DNA of 64,000 bases, taken from assembly GCA_013398955.1 (NCBI GenBank), contig VWPU01009684.1, forward strand, positions 45,150 through 109,149, written 5' to 3'. A program made the translations under genes and the position numbers. The notes under the pieces were generated by a model. That model made no database searches, had not been told where the DNA came from, and worked only from the letters and a program-made list of their open reading frames with translations. Below are positions 45,761 to 57,500 of this stretch, piece by piece; within the stretch, counting starts at the first letter, position 1, and the number at the start of each line of letters is the position of its first letter. Origin of the DNA: Callaeas wilsoni (lineage: Eukaryota; Chordata; Aves; Passeriformes; Callaeidae).

Positions 45761-48514
45761 GGTGAGGCAGCTGGCTAGCGAGGCACAAAGGTGCCACAGA
45801 GTGTCCTCCTCTCACATTGGGCACTTCTGCACAAGCAGCAGTTCCCCTGGCCCAGCCAGCGCACTGGCGTATTAATATAAGTATCCAATAAAGTTCAGGA
45901 CTTTCTGGAGGGAGTTTGTTTCTGTTTGCACCAAAATCTGTCTTTAATAATCTTCAGGTTTAATTGGTTTTGCATGAGTTTGTCCAGAGCCCTTTTGAAC
46001 CCAAATCTTCATAATTACAGTGTTCTATGATGAAGTCCTGCAGTATAACCACCTCTTGGGTGAAGAAACTCTTTTTGTTTCCTCCCAAACCCTGCATGTT
46101 CAGGTCTCCTGGAGCCATCTCTTTGTCAGTGTGCGGGAGAGACACTGGCAGGTAGCCTCCACACAGCTCAGTAAAGCATGTCAAGGAGACAAAATTATTC
46201 CTGGGAGCAAAAAACTCTATAGGCATTCAAACTCATTTGCTAGAGGTCTGTTTTCCCTGCTTTACCTTCAGCCTGTTAGGATTTAGTCAAAAAGCAATTG
46301 CACACATACTCTTGGTGCCCTTTTGTGAGAATAAAGGCAGCAACTCAAAGATATATTTTTGTGTCTCTTTTCAGCTGTGAAAGGTCTTGACAGAAAGTAG
46401 TAATTCAAATTCATCTTCAGGAAAGGCAGAGTTTTGTATATTGAGGTCAAGGAAAGCTTTCTTGGACTCTTCAACAAAACATGGTCTTGAGCTCTCTGTC
46501 CCCTTAGAGAACAGGAAAACAAAGCATCATTCCAAGGATGAGTTGGATTCTTGGTGTCATTTTCTTTATACACTGTGTTGTTATTCCTGGATTTTCCAAA
46601 ATGCATTTTCGGAAGGGTCTTGAGCCAAATAATGTGATGAATAATTCAAGGCATAATTTTCAGTATACTTGCCAGTATTTCATTAATATTTTTCCCTGAA
46701 GCTCATTTTTAGCTGCAAATATCTAAAAGCGTAAACAGAGTAATGTTGGCCCCTATAAAACTGAAATCCAGTACAGTCATGGTAAAATTTACCTCCACAC
46801 AAGTAATACTTAGAAGTTTTTTTAAAACTAATTTTTAAAATATTTAGCCTGAGTGCTAAATTCTGCGACAGAATATTTAAATAATACAGTAGCAGAAAAA
46901 GCTAAGCAACAGCCATAGAAAGAACAATTGCCCAGTTGGAAGGATTAAAGTATCATGCCACTAAACCTAGGAAAAAGAAACAAGACACCTAAATTTTTAT
47001 CTGAAAAGCTGAGATAAAAGGATGACTTTCAGTACCAGAACTGGTAATTTTTTGTAGAGACTGTTCTGTTTTTGGAGCTTCTGTTTTAATTGAAGAGGCC
47101 TCAGTTCAGTTACTTCTAGTGGCAGACCAAAAGTTCTAAAAAGGATCTTCTCTGAGCCTGCCTGAGACCTGGAGCTCTCTGAACTGATCCCAGCACTGGT
47201 GGCACCAAAGAGACAGGAAGAGCTTCCCAAGGCAGTGGTGAGTCCAGTGTTGGCATGTCCCCTTGTGCTGCATGCAGCATTCCCTGAGGCATCTCAGGTG
47301 GTAGCAGGTGCTGACATCTGGGTGGCTGAATCAAGCTGTAAATCAGTGCATGGGAGGTGCTTGGTAACAACAGTAAAGGAAGCCAAAGTGTCTGTGAGAA
47401 CAGCAGACAATTTGGCTGAAGTGAGAGTGGTCTGCCTTGGGGGTCTTGCTATGTCTAAACATGTCAGTAGATAAGTGGAGTGTGATCCCTAATCAGGACA
47501 GGAGCCAGGGGATGGGTGGTGATGGTCCTCGCCTGTGTTCTGGTGTCTTCAGATACTCTCCTCATGAGGGGTCTGTCCTTTTTACATAATTTCTGTTTCT
47601 GCTCTGTGACACCGTTGCAGGAAAATGCCTAATAGAAGCGAGAAGGATTTAATCCAGTGAAATAATCCATTGATATAGTGGAAGTTTTCCCGGTCAGCTT
47701 TGAACCAAGCTGCTTAGGAAATGCTGCTCTGAAGCAGGGAGTGATCAGAAGTCTGTGATGTCAGCCTGTGTATAAGCAAGCTTGCTGGTTTCAGATTATT
47801 CTACACTTGGAAGGAACCTACAGCTGGTTTTTTTTCCATTACAATCTTTTAGTCCTTTTTTCATCTATGCAAACACTTTTGTGAACTTTGAGAATAGTCC
47901 TCTGTGCATTAAAATGTATTTGCTGCTGAAATGTTAAATCAAACAGCAGCTTGAATATTTTTAAAGGTCAGAGTTACCGAAGCAAAATACACACTGCATA
48001 CACCTTTTTAAACTGTTTTTCTCTCTTTTATTTTTCTTTCTTTTTTTCTTTCTTTTTTTTTGTCTTTAATTTAAATGGAATCTTGTTGTGTATACAGAAT
48101 GCTGCCTTTAAAATGTGTAAGGAGAAACATAATTTTGTCCTACAGGAATTAACAAGCATGATGATGTTTGCATCTTCCGTTTACAGCTCATAGAGGATTA
48201 AGAAGAAGACTTGAAAAATGGTAATGATATTTCCTTAGGAAGAGCCCAAGACAATTAGTAATTCACATTTTCAGTATTTTCTCCGTCACTCTGAGGTTCC
48301 AGGAGCATGTCTGGGTCAAGTGCTTCAGTGGCTTAAATGAAAGATGAGGTCTGGGAATTGCAATTCTGCAACTGGGGCTGAGTGATGCAGCAGCTGCCAC
48401 AGCTGAGGGATTGCAGCTCAGGAGGCTTGAAAGAAATACGCTGGCTGCTACAGCAATAAAGCATATTAAACATACCATGTTAGACAAGGAGGAATGTTCT
48501 GCAGACATGCTTTA
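45761..48514. other. Intergenic DNA, no gene recognised
   Basis: No recognisable exon or element. A polypyrimidine tract rich in TTTCT units lies at about 48009-48063. Confidence 0.55.
48009..48063. repeat. Polypyrimidine (TTTCT-rich) tract
   Basis: About 55 bases that are almost entirely T and C, with irregular CTTT units. Confidence 0.8.
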
Positions 48515-48605
48515 TTATTTTGGACTTGAACTTTGATGAATCTCATGAGTCCTTTCCAATTCAGGATATTCTGTGATCTTCTATGATATTCTGTGATATT
48601 TTATT
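48515..48605 (+). mobile_element. CR1 3' terminal fragment (short)
   Basis: The sequence GAGTCCTTTCCAATTCAGGA is followed by repeated GATATTCTGTGAT-like units. This matches the last bases of CR1 with its 3' microsatellite expanded to about three imperfect copies. The upstream part of the element is missing. Confidence 0.65.
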
Positions 48606-51600
48606 AGGATGATTCTGGGTTTAGTTATACCTGGATGCCTGGCTATAGCTAATAACTTGAATCCAAACTTAATGATTCTCTTCTGGTTGTAGGTCTAAAT
48701 GTTTGGAATATTTACAAAAGCCCTAAGTAACAGCAAGCCAGTAGAATTGCATGGAATTTGGCACCAGTGCTTTTGGATATACTGTGTTCTTGTGCATTCA
48801 GGAGAGAGAATTGCACACTCAAAAGTAAAAACTGACTCAGTAATAACATCAGAGATGTAAATGTCCTAAGTATTGCTGCTCCAGGTGACAGATACAAAGC
48901 CTGAGAGAGGACCAGAGAATTTGAAAGTTTTATCTTGGGGTCAGGTCTTGGCTGCTTAGACATGCATTTGACCTTTCAGCATGGGGGCACTGATGGCTGC
49001 TTCTCCCTGCTGGAGTCCAAGTGTCCTTAGAGTTTTGGTTCATAAGTTGACCACGGTCACATAAGAAACAGGGATGGTTATTTATTCTATTCAATGACTG
49101 TTGTCTCCTACCTCATTAATTTTAAGACTGACTTCCTCCATTCATTCATCCTTTGCACATTATATCACATAGATTTTTTTTCTTCTTCTTTTACCTTTTT
49201 TGCTAATATAAGGCAGAAGTGATGGTGTAATTATTTCTATCAAGGTGATTATTTTAAAAGTTAATTTGATAAAAAGCACTTACTAAATTTTTCAGCTGCA
49301 GTGGATGAAATTAAAAATCTAATCTTTCTTGCACTCAGGAGGGAGAGGATTATTCTAATTTGCATAAGTTTACATTACAATAACAACAACAAAAAAAGGA
49401 CAAAAATTGCAATTCAATGTAGATTAATATTTGGAAAGCATGAATTCTTTTTCTCAAAAGCATGAACTCGGCCTACTGTGGTATATATGATCATTCACTC
49501 TCAAAGGTTACTCCAGTTTAGCAGAAACTGTACATCAGAGTTGAGTCCTGCAAAGTGCTGGATGTCTTCTGTTTCTTCTTCACTCCCATTGCAAGAAGTG
49601 CTCAGCACCTGATGGACCTTGATCAAATTGTTTGTAATTAAGGGCTTGGATCTCTGTCCTTAAAGTCATTTAGTCATTTGCCTCCTTTTATATCAGTTAT
49701 CTCTATTCGAAGCAGACTATGTTTATGCAATATAAAAGAACAAAAGACTGACCCATACCTAAAAGAAGACACCTGTTTTTAAATTAGCCCCTGATTGTGC
49801 CATCCCATAAGTCTTTTTCTGAACTAACAATACTTTCTGTGTCTATGTCATTAGCACCCTTATGCTCTGGATCAAAATAACAAAAAAAAGCCCCAACTGA
49901 AAGCCACACACAGGTGGTACCATAAATGATGGAGTTATAGTTTATTAATTTGACAGACTATCATCTAGACAGGGCCCAAGTCTGTAATTAGTTCTATAGT
50001 GCAAGCCTCTGTTAACAGCAGAACATCAACATGCACATGGCTGTACATCCAGGGTGTTTCAGTAACTGAGGAAAAAGGGTGCGAAAGTCATCTGTGAGGA
50101 TGCCGGTGGAGGCAGTCAGGAGGAAAAATACCATTTGTTTCTGCAGCTGTGAGATTGCTCATTCATCAGCACATTTTCATCCTCTGAAAACACAGAAATT
50201 ATTGCTTTCAAATCCGAGTGCCTCTCTGACTCTTAAGCAGAGGGTTCTGCACAATCTGATGCTATGGATGATGTATGGATATATAAAGACTGATGTGATT
50301 TGCATGTTTTGGATGTGACTCTGAGTGGCAGGACCAGTTAACAGAAATTAACTGCATGTGTTTTTAAATAGAGAGCTGAAACATTGGGAAAGTTTTGCAG
50401 AATACTTATATGCTTGACATGCAAAATTCTTTCTGAAATTTATTGACATTTTAATGTTTAAAATCATTTTACTGAAAGGAGAATACTGTAGACTTAGAAG
50501 CAGACTTAGAAACAAAAACCATTTGTCACCATGCTAAAATTCATTAACTTGATGGAGTGCCACAATCTGGACAACATCAAATTATGGTAATTAGCATTTC
50601 TGTGATGTAATCAGACAGGAAGAACTGAGCCTCTGATTTGCCAATTTTTCTGCATTTTTATTCATTTCTCCTAGTGGCTGAGACCCTCCAGCTCCTGTGA
50701 ATGTCCACTGTGGCTGAACCCTCCCCTAGATATGTTTATGCAATAACTTAAAGTTATGTAAAGTCAAAAGGATTGCCTGAACTGCTACAATTCTGCACCA
50801 AAATATACGAGTGGAGATCCACAGTCTCTTGCTGTTGGCACCCCTTGTGTTTGATGGGGCAGCAAAATGAAACACCTCTCCCCTTCACTCCGGGTTTTGC
50901 GTAATTGCTCTGCTGTAGGCAGTAAAAGGGGGAGGTCATCTGAAAACCAGACCTTGTGGTGTGTGACTGTGGATTAGCAGCTTCTCTTGGGGTATTGTAA
51001 AGCAACTGAACCCCTCAGTGCTGGGCAGCATGGGGGCCTGGACTCTCCTCATGCCCAGTGGCTGTGTACCAGAATCTCAAGGTAATGAATAGTCATTTTA
51101 AACCCTTTCACTGTGAAAACATATGGAGTGATGTATAATATTTTGCACAATGCAAAATATTTCAGTTCCAGTTAGCTCCAGATGAAAATTTATGTGGACT
51201 ATGAGAGTGTTGCTGAGAGCACATGGCTGTTCTTGGTGACGGGGGGACAGCTTGCCTTTTACCATGAACGTGTATTAGTTAAATGAGGAAGTTATTTCTT
51301 GCTTTCTCTTTCAGAGTAGGTTTTGCTGAGCCAAATCATCCTGAAAAGCTGAATAGTGCAGACCACAGCTGCTGTGGCTGAAGCCAAAACAGTTCATTTG
51401 GGAAGGAAGCATAGGATGTTTTAGAAAAATGAGGGCTTCTTGTAGTATTTTATTTATGATTAAGAGCTAGCTTGGAGAGAAGAGTAAATGGGGTGGTGCT
51501 GATGGGGAAAGGGGTATAATGCAATTTCAGAATGTTAGCAGACAATTTGGAGACCTTATTAAGGCTGTGGTGTATCCTCCTTCTCAGGAGATAATGTACA

Positions 51601-52430
51601 CACATGCCACAGTCCTGATTAGCCTTGATGATATTTTGCCTCCTTGGCATCATGCCTGAAGAGGAGTACTGTGAGGGGGCTTGAGGTGTGCCTTAATCCC
51701 TCATCGGCCACTGCTGTTTGAGCAAGGTGCACGTCCTGCCCCTCGGCACAGCACATCTGGGTCTGCTGTGCCCATGCACACCTGCTGCTCTGCATGTTTC
51801 TGCACCTCAGCAAGCTGCCAGGGTGCTGGTGTGGGCTGGGCACTCAGCTTAGTGCCTGCCTCCCCAGAGACCCCAGGGCAGAGGCAGAGAGAAGCAGAGG
51901 TCAACCCTTCACAGGAGAGTGTGATGTTCACCTCTTTAATACCCGCTCTCCAATGTCAAAGTTGTGGCATGGAGAAGTCCTCACCTGACATGCACTCAGA
52001 ACCCACAGACCACATCCCTCAAGCCTCTTCTCATGGAGGAGGAGAAGTAGATAAACACAGGGATAAACTGCAGGAAAAGAATTTTCCTGATCTTTGAAAA
52101 CATCTCAATGTTTTTGGAGCTGCATGTTTTGTCAGACTTACTAAGATCTTTAGCAGAGGAATGGGTAGGCAGTAAGATTAGGGTATTCACAAGGTTCCCA
52201 GCAGCTTCTGTCAAAATAAACATTATTTTGTCAACAGAACAAGCTATAATGCCTATGTATTGTATAGAAGCATCACTATATTTTCCTGGCATATTGCAAC
52301 AGCTTTGGGATTAGAAAAGAGCATGATCATTTAATCACATACGTGTGAGTTACGACGAGTAGGTTTTGTTTTCAAAAAAAGCCTAAGTGATTTTTGGATC
52401 TAAGATTACTTCTCTAGTGCCTTAGGTATT
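48606..52430. other. Intergenic DNA, no gene recognised
   Basis: No supported exon, RNA gene or transposon. Overlapping open frames around 51680-52097 lie in a locally GC-richer patch but show no conserved domain. The stretch 50540-50690 has the even, low-repeat composition of possible conserved noncoding DNA. Confidence 0.55.
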
Positions 52431-52832
52431 AGAATGATAGAATCATTAGGGCTGGAAAGGACCTCCAAGATCTTCATGTCCAACCTTTGACCAAACACCA
52501 CCTTGTCAACTAAACCATGGCACTAAGCGCTACATCCAATTGTTTCTTGAACACTTCTGGTGACTCCACCACCTCCCTGGGCAGTCCATTCCAATCCTTA
52601 ACAACCCTTTCTGTGAGTAAATTCTTTCTGATTTCTAACCTGAACCTCCCCTGATGCAGCTTGAATCTGCCTTCTCTCATCCTGTCTCTGGTTGCCTGGG
52701 AGAAGAGGACAACCCTCTCCTTGCGACAACCTCTTTTCAGGTGGTGGTAGAGAGTGGTAAGGTCTCTGTCGAGCCTCCTCTTCTCCATGCTAAACAAGCC
52801 CAGCTCTTCCCTCAGCTGCTTCTCATATGAAT
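52431..52832 (-). mobile_element. CR1 LINE, 5'-truncated, with open ORF2 C-terminus
   Basis: On the minus strand, about 290 bases of the end of CR1 ORF2 are followed by the short 3' UTR ending in the CR1 tail (+ strand AGAATGATAGAATCATTAGG). The reverse-complement landmarks GGGCTGGAAAGGACCTCCAA and CACCTCCCTGGGCAGTCCAT are clear. Insertion is 5' truncated as usual for CR1. Confidence 0.9.
52510..52797 (-). pseudogene. CR1 ORF2 C-terminal remnant (uninterrupted, 95 codons)
   Basis: The minus-strand frame reads [20 protein letters not shown], then a segment containing [11 protein letters not shown] and [15 protein letters not shown], ending VALSAMV and stop. This is the characteristic C-terminal region of the CR1 non-LTR retrotransposon polyprotein, after the reverse transcriptase. 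The endonuclease and reverse transcriptase domains are missing, so it cannot transpose by itself. The uninterrupted frame suggests a younger insertion than the other CR1 copies here. Confidence 0.85.
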
Positions 52833-53785
52833 TACTTTCTAGATCTTAAAAAGGAATGTGAAGTTTCTTTGGAAGTCAGTGGTACTTAGTCTCTAAAGCT
52901 ACTTATATACATTTAAAACTATATTCAATGATTTGACAGATAAGCAATTTATGAATAAACTATTAATTCTGACAGGATAATTTTAAGATTATTCTAAAGT
53001 CCCTAAATCTAATAAGTTAGATAAATTTATCATTGCACCTATAATTATCTTAATATGTTTACATTAATATGTGTTTTTAACACCTGTTTTAGGCTGTTTC
53101 CAGTGTTCTTAATAAAAAATTAGATATGATCTACCTGTGTACTGTCAGAATGACTCCACACCATGCACACCTACATGTACATACACATCATTCCACTTCA
53201 GTAGCTGCTTTTACTGTTGTGTGAAAAAGCTTCTTTACTTTCTAGAAATGAAACCTGTTTTCATTCTTCACAGGAATGAACCCTTCTCCCTCCTAGAAAA
53301 ATGATGGAGCTGGTAACCCAGAGCTTGCTTGGGATGTGCCTATCTGTTAAAGGCCTTCTTTTAGATCAGGTATGTAAAAGTATTTCTCATGGCCTTGGTT
53401 AATGATTGAATCATGGGGAGCTTCTCAGGATCTTGTTCAAGCAACAGGACCACAACTTGTGTGGCAGCTCCCTGATAACCAGCTCAGATTGCTGGTTTCC
53501 CAGGCTTGGACCTTACTTGTTTTATCATCTGCAGAAATTACTTGGGGAGCAATGCAGAGTTTCTCTGCAGAGAACTGGGAAGTTTTGTCCTTGCTTTTAC
53601 AGCACTGTTGCGTTTTTCCTGCCCATACCTTCACCTCATTAGTGAACTCTGCTGAAGTCCAGAGGGGTTTAACAGATGTAGCTGCAATACCAGGGGCCTC
53701 GTCTCCAACATTCAGATGCTGCTGTTGCATTTGTGCTATGACTGCAGACCACAGCTAAGGGGCAGCCAGCGTGATTGTTAAACCA
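52833..53785. other. Intergenic DNA, no gene recognised
   Basis: AT-rich, with no supported element. Two overlapping + strand open frames at 53402-53758 (78-118 codons) have no recognisable domain. Confidence 0.55.
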
Positions 53786-53814
53786 GGTCTGTTATGAACC
53801 ATTTTCAAAGGTTC

Positions 53815-54085
53815 ATTAAAACTAAGTTACTAAATTACCCTGGTTAATGATGTTAATGAGTTTAAATGTTAAAGATTAAGTTTACTTAAGTTCAAATGTT
53901 AATGAAGTTTAAAAGGTTCGATTGTTAAGGTCAGGTTTAACTAGTTCAAATGTTTTATTTATTCCTTATGTAATGCTGCAGGTTTAATAATGTTTAAGAA
54001 ATTAATGTTCAATGTGGGTTAGGATGTTGTAATCAGGTTTGTTTGGGTTTAAATGTTGTATTTAATTGATGTTCAATGTTAATCA
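53815..54085. repeat. Degenerate AT-rich tandem repeat inside LTR U3
   Basis: Recurring GTTAATG, TTCAAATGTT and GGTTTAA motifs spaced roughly 20-40 bases apart fill the 5' part of the LTR. They look like a decayed minisatellite. Confidence 0.65.
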
Positions 54086-54097
54086 ATGAAGGGGGGG

Positions 54098-54335
54098 TGC
54101 TGCCAAGATGGCGACGCAGAACCAGGTTCCAGAAAGTTCCAGGGATGAAGTCACAGTGTTATGATGATTTCAGGACTCTGATTGGGTCAGACCTCAACCA
54201 ATCAGGAGGGACTTTGGGGAAATGATTGGTCAGAACTCGCCCTAGAAACGAGCCAACCAGCGTCGAGCAAAAAGGACCAATCAGGCGGCGGATTGAAAAA
54301 CCAGCCAATCAGAGAGCAAGGACTGTCTATAAGAG
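54098..54335 (+). promoter_or_regulatory. LTR promoter: YY1-like site, CCAAT/ATTGG cluster, TATA-like box
   Basis: CCAAGATGGCG lies near 54103. ATTGG or CCAAT cores occur near 54181, 54195, 54222, 54275 and 54304, and TATAAGAG lies near 54329. This is a dense NF-Y-type array ahead of a TATA-like box, the standard layout of a retroviral U3 promoter. Activity is not shown by the sequence. Confidence 0.7.
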
Positions 54336-54502
54336 CTGTGCTGGTGTCCTGCACGAACTCCTCCGCCCTTTGGACGGTGGCCGGTCCGTGAGGGGAGCAC
54401 CCAGCGTCGTGCGCGTTGCTTTTGTCTGCCTTGCCACCTGGAGTCTGTTTTTAATAAATTTGTTAAATTGTAATGACCTGAGACCATTATTTCTCACAGG
54501 TC

Positions 54503-57500
54503 TGCCTTGCTTGCGGAGCCCAATCTCATGCAAAAGCAGATGATCTTCTCCACTTACAAAAGATGGTCCTAGAATGTACTTTCTGGGACTGCAAGAGTGT
54601 TTGCACGTGTCCTTTAGACCACCAAACCAGTGGATTAGGTGCTTCCTGGACTGAAGGAAAACCTTTCTCCATTCTGCTTGATTTTGAGCAAGGAACTGAT
54701 TTCAGATCTGCCTCCTATGGAAATGTGCCAACCACAAAACTCCTGAATACACTGCAATGAGCCTCTCAGCTTCTTCTGTAACAGTCCCACACACTGCAAC
54801 AGTTACGTGAACACAAATCTGCTACTTCCAAGGTGAGTGCTTCAGGCTTTTGAGCAGATCATTTTCATCCTTGAAATTTTTCATGCCAGTATAGGAAGAG
54901 GTGGTCTAATTTCGAAAAAACAAGGTGCTATTTCATATGAAATATATTTGTCTTTAATAACTTTAAGAATGAAATGAAAAGAATTAATATTAAGGCAATA
55001 AAATATTTGAATATTCCAATAATAGCTCTGTATGTTCTGAACTATTAACAACTTCCATGAAATATTGCAAAGATAATACTTTCATGGACAAAGAAGTGGA
55101 ATTTAAAATGTCATTCTAAATTACATTGTGGGGTTCTAAGTTATAGGAAGTCAAACTCAATGGCTTTTCAGACCTTTACTTTGTTATTAAGCAGGAAAAG
55201 CTTCTAAATGTTTTTCATACCAACTGAAGCATTCAGAGTTCAGCAAGCCCAATGACCACAGGGAGTTACGCTTGTGAGCATCTTTTGCATATGAATGAAT
55301 GGCTGGTGAGAAAACTTGACAGTAGTTAATATTTCAGTGGTGTTTATAATTTTTTTTTTCTTAGCATTCTGAGAGGAATTAGAAATACAATTAATTTTGT
55401 TGTTCTGCTGAAGGATTAGTTCATCAAAATTAAGTGATGGGAGACCTACCCAGCTCGCTGAAGCCATGCAGCCATTCTCATTAGGGCTTGTTTCTCCCCT
55501 CCATCGAGGTGGTTCTGCCTGATGTCTGGCTGTCATTTTAGATGCCTATATGGAAAGCTGGCTTGCAAACATTTTGTTTTGACAGCATGTCAACCATTCT
55601 TTGGAGGATTTCTCAAAAAACCTGCTACCACAGAATTTTAAATGGTTTTAAACTGCTGGATAGACATTCAACAATGGGGAAGAGTGGGAAGGTATAACTT
55701 TAAAAGTGATTGGCAACTGGCAACACCAGAGTGATCGAGTCTGGCTTTGCTGTACAACGTCTTAGATCTATCATGTGTACTAATAAGTAATTTTAATGGT
55801 ATTTATGATGTAAATGAAGATAAGTTCAAGAGATCAAGTCTTGTCATAAAGTGTGTGTGCTTTTATTGTGGTAGAATTCAGGAGTTAGAAACTCTGATAG
55901 TTACAGACACAGAAGATTTTGAAGACCTTACTGCCAATTATGAACTTCAGTATAACTAACTACTTAGATGATAGTGCAGATCAACTTATCTTTATGTGAG
56001 GGAACACAGGAAACCAAACGTGGATTTTGAATTACATTGTTAGAGAAGAATCATTGAGGGAAATGTAAGCTTGAGTTTGAGATTACTGAATCACAGTACT
56101 TCAGTCCCTGAACAAAATGAGGTAACAGGAAGGAGAAACAAATATGTTTAAAACAATGAGTAAATAGCCCGCTGAAGTAGGAAGAGATTATGTGATCTCA
56201 GCAAATACCTTGCCAAAAGTGGTGACACCAACCCATTGAAAACAAGGCTTGCAAATAGCATCTTGTTGGAACTCAAAGAGGAGAGCAAAGGGGAAAAAAA
56301 ATTGAAGCGCATAACCCTGGAGATGAACAAATATAACCAGATGTACATTTTGTAGTGAATGGCCTGCGAAAAGCCTGCTGGAAAATGGTACCACCATTGG
56401 AGGAAGTGCCATCAGTCACATGAGATGATTTCTTCACACAAGCTTTTTTTTACCCAAGAGATTGATGACATCTATTTTGCAAATTGCAGGCACATACTGA
56501 GGTCTGCTGGTGCAGAGCAGAGGCCATGATGTAAGTATAGATGTAAATATTTTTATTTTCCTCTCCATCAAGACTAGATGCTGGATTTTCTGTACTGATA
56601 GTGCCTTTTCCTCATGAGAGTGACAGCTTTATCTTCTAGTATAAAGTGAAAGTGTTTTGAATTTTTGCATTATGCTGGATATGAATCAGCCAACTTTGTG
56701 TTTCAAGAAAACCCTGCTAGGTGTTCACTGCAGATGTTTTAGTACAAGTTTTTTATTCACTCTCTTCTGCTTCCTAAGCTTGGAAAAACCCTATATGCCT
56801 GTGTTTCCTTGGCATCTAGAAAGCACATGAGCTTTCCTCACAAGTCTGCTTCTTACTCATGCCAGCAGGTTCATTATACGGTGAAATGAGATCTGTAAGG
56901 AGGTTATTGAATTTTGCCCTGACTATTGCAAGCTACACTCATCTAAGACAAAAGAGTTGAGAAAATATGTAGGTTTGACAATTTCCTTTGTCTTGCAGCT
57001 GTGAGACTTTGCCATAGGTCGTGCCTGTTGTATGTGCTTGGAGTGTGCTTCCCACCCCATCACTTATCCACAATGTTCAACTCCACTGTCAGGCTCTGGG
57101 ACCTCCTTTGTTTGAGTGTTCTTATACGAGAGCTAGAGCTTCTGTATGTGAAGGACATTTTGGATATCTAAAAGCATAACCTTAAGGCATCTGAAAGGAC
57201 ACAGAAAATGGGACTTTTAATGCAAGAGGTAGAATGAAGAATACTCAGTATCTCTCTGTACTTGTTTCATACAGGAGATCCCATAAAGAAGGTGATTCCA
57301 TATGACAGTTTCACTACACCGGATCTCCTTTTTGCCTGAAAAATTAATTTTGTTAGAAATTTAACTGGAAAGTGGATTTATGACTTCTTGGTATCTCCAT
57401 TTCTTTGCATTAATTGGAGGCTGCTATATGGAATTCTTTGTGTTGATGTATTTGGAGTCTTTATGGCAGATGCCCTCTGCTTATCTTGCATGAGGAGTGA

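Larger units (their letters stand above)
53790..54498 (+). mobile_element. ERV1-type solo LTR with CCAAT-rich promoter
   Basis: It starts TGTTATGAACC and ends TTATTTCTCACA. It is flanked by GGTC on both sides (53786-53789 and 54499-54502), a perfect 4-bp target-site duplication as in gammaretrovirus-like ERV1 elements. The U3 half begins with AT-rich degenerate repeats. A YY1-like CCAAGATGGCG, five CCAAT/ATTGG boxes, TATAAGAG near 54329 and AATAAA near 54455 follow, so the order is a normal U3-R-U5 on the + strand. No retroviral genes adjoin it. Confidence 0.9.
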
